Made by a program: the position numbers and the translations under genes | The notes under the pieces: generated by a model | Told to the model about the DNA's origin: nothing | Seen by the model: only the letters and a program-made list of their open reading frames with translations | Databases searched by the model: none | DNA from: Anaerobiospirillum thomasii | Lineage (GTDB): Bacteria > Pseudomonadota > Gammaproteobacteria > Enterobacterales > Succinivibrionaceae | Direction of reading: 5' to 3' | Assembly: GCF_900445255.1 (NCBI RefSeq) | Contig: NZ_UAPU01000005.1 | Location: forward strand, 879,001-943,000 | DNA: 64,000 bases | Shown: positions 63,590-64,000 of the stretch, in pieces | Numbering within the stretch: position 1 is the stretch's first letter | Layout: each line of letters opens with the position of its first letter

Positions 63590-64000
63590 TTACTGTTTAA
63601 GTCCATGCTGTCTGTGCAGATCTGCAACAATACTGTCATCCTCAGTGCCTTTTATCTTATTGACACAGTAAAGAGCAATACCTTCAATGGTACTTCTTCC
63701 ACTTAAGGCCGCAACCGAGGTCTTAATCTTAAGGTCGCGCTCAAGAACAGCCATAATCTCCATTAAGGATAAAGAATCTATACCCAGATCAATTAAATTG
63801 ACAGAAGTATTAATCTTGTCTGCCTCAACCCCAAGCTGCGATGAGATTAAATCCACAATCCTTAATGTTAAAGCCTGTGCGGCCACATCAGATGGACTGT
63901 TTAAAATAGTATCAACAAGTGAGCTCTCTGACTGAACACCTGCCACACCATACTGTCCGCACAGTGTGTCAAACCTGCTCTCTTTAATGCAGTTTAATGT
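63590..64000 (-). CDS. C-terminal ACP domain of RkpA-like PKS/FAS (partial)
   Basis: The frame is open from the stop at 63590 to the right edge of the window, so this is the C-terminal end of a larger protein; a GTG at 63946 is unlikely to be the true start. The visible 136 residues include an ACP with the phosphopantetheine Ser in LIDLGIDSLSLMEIMAVLE and a helix ending STIEGIALYCVNKI. By context (rkpG- and rkpH-like genes alongside) the complete protein is probably a fatty-acid-/polyketide-synthase-like RkpA. Only a longer sequence can confirm its other domains. Confidence 0.75.
   Translation of the reverse strand, partial: TLNCIKESRFDTLCGQYGVAGVQSESSLVDTILNSPSDVAAQALTLRIVDLISSQLGVEADKINTSVNLIDLGIDSLSLMEIMAVLERDLKIKTSVAALSGRSTIEGIALYCVNKIKGTEDDSIVADLHRQHGLKQ

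Overview
The window looks like a chromosomal segment from a low-GC gammaproteobacterium. It carries rlmI, a gloC/ycbL-type hydrolase, ycgL next to minCDE, and an E. coli group-2-like capsule export set (kpsMTEDCS). A member of the Succinivibrionaceae or a relative would fit, but I infer this from gene content and style and cannot prove it.

Layout. (1) 1-6125: the start of an AAA-ATPase-like gene runs off the left edge. It is followed by a complete, unusually long IS66-family element (936-6117) with matching terminal inverted repeats and a perfect 8-bp target duplication. (2) 6891-14988: mostly housekeeping genes (rlmI, gloC-like, ycgL, minC-minD-minE, two DUF805 membrane proteins). A two-gene TIR plus membrane-macro-domain module resembling type II Thoeris defence sits between ycgL and minC. 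(3) 15071-35651: a perfect TGTGA-N6-TCACA site, then a kpsD copy that lacks its signal peptide and start. A long AT-rich plus-strand polysaccharide cassette follows ('L'): CDP-glycerol-type transferase, TagD/Gfo-Idh fusion, aminotransferase, FkbH, ACP, LicD, CDP-sugar and dehydrogenase genes, four SDRs, RfbC-type epimerase and a glycosyltransferase. (4) 35700-43600: a mobile-element graveyard. It has a fossil IS with long inverted repeats, a VOC-fold gene, two pieces of an IS4-superfamily transposase, and an IS21-family element carrying a third gene for a KfrA-like DNA-binding protein with palindromic sites. (5) 43548-50242: a minus-strand cassette ('R') with a frameshifted GT2, a GT4, a GT2-GT29 fusion, UDP-galactopyranose mutase and a GT2. 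(6) 50245-64000: a minus-strand capsule export and lipid-anchor operon in the order rkpA(partial)-rkpG-kpsS-GNAT-rkpH-rkpI-kpsC-lipoprotein-kpsM-kpsT-kpsE-kpsD. It reads directly into cassette R.

The main observation is that the two kpsD copies form a nearly perfect inverted repeat of about 1.79 kb (15091-16882 and 50261-52052). It bounds 33.4 kb holding two convergent, non-homologous sugar cassettes. Recombination between the arms would invert the segment and exchange which cassette lies directly behind the intact kpsD and the export operon. The layout is therefore that of a two-state capsule switch. No site-specific recombinase is visible, so general homologous recombination would have to do it. 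This is inference from architecture; inversion itself cannot be seen in one sequence.
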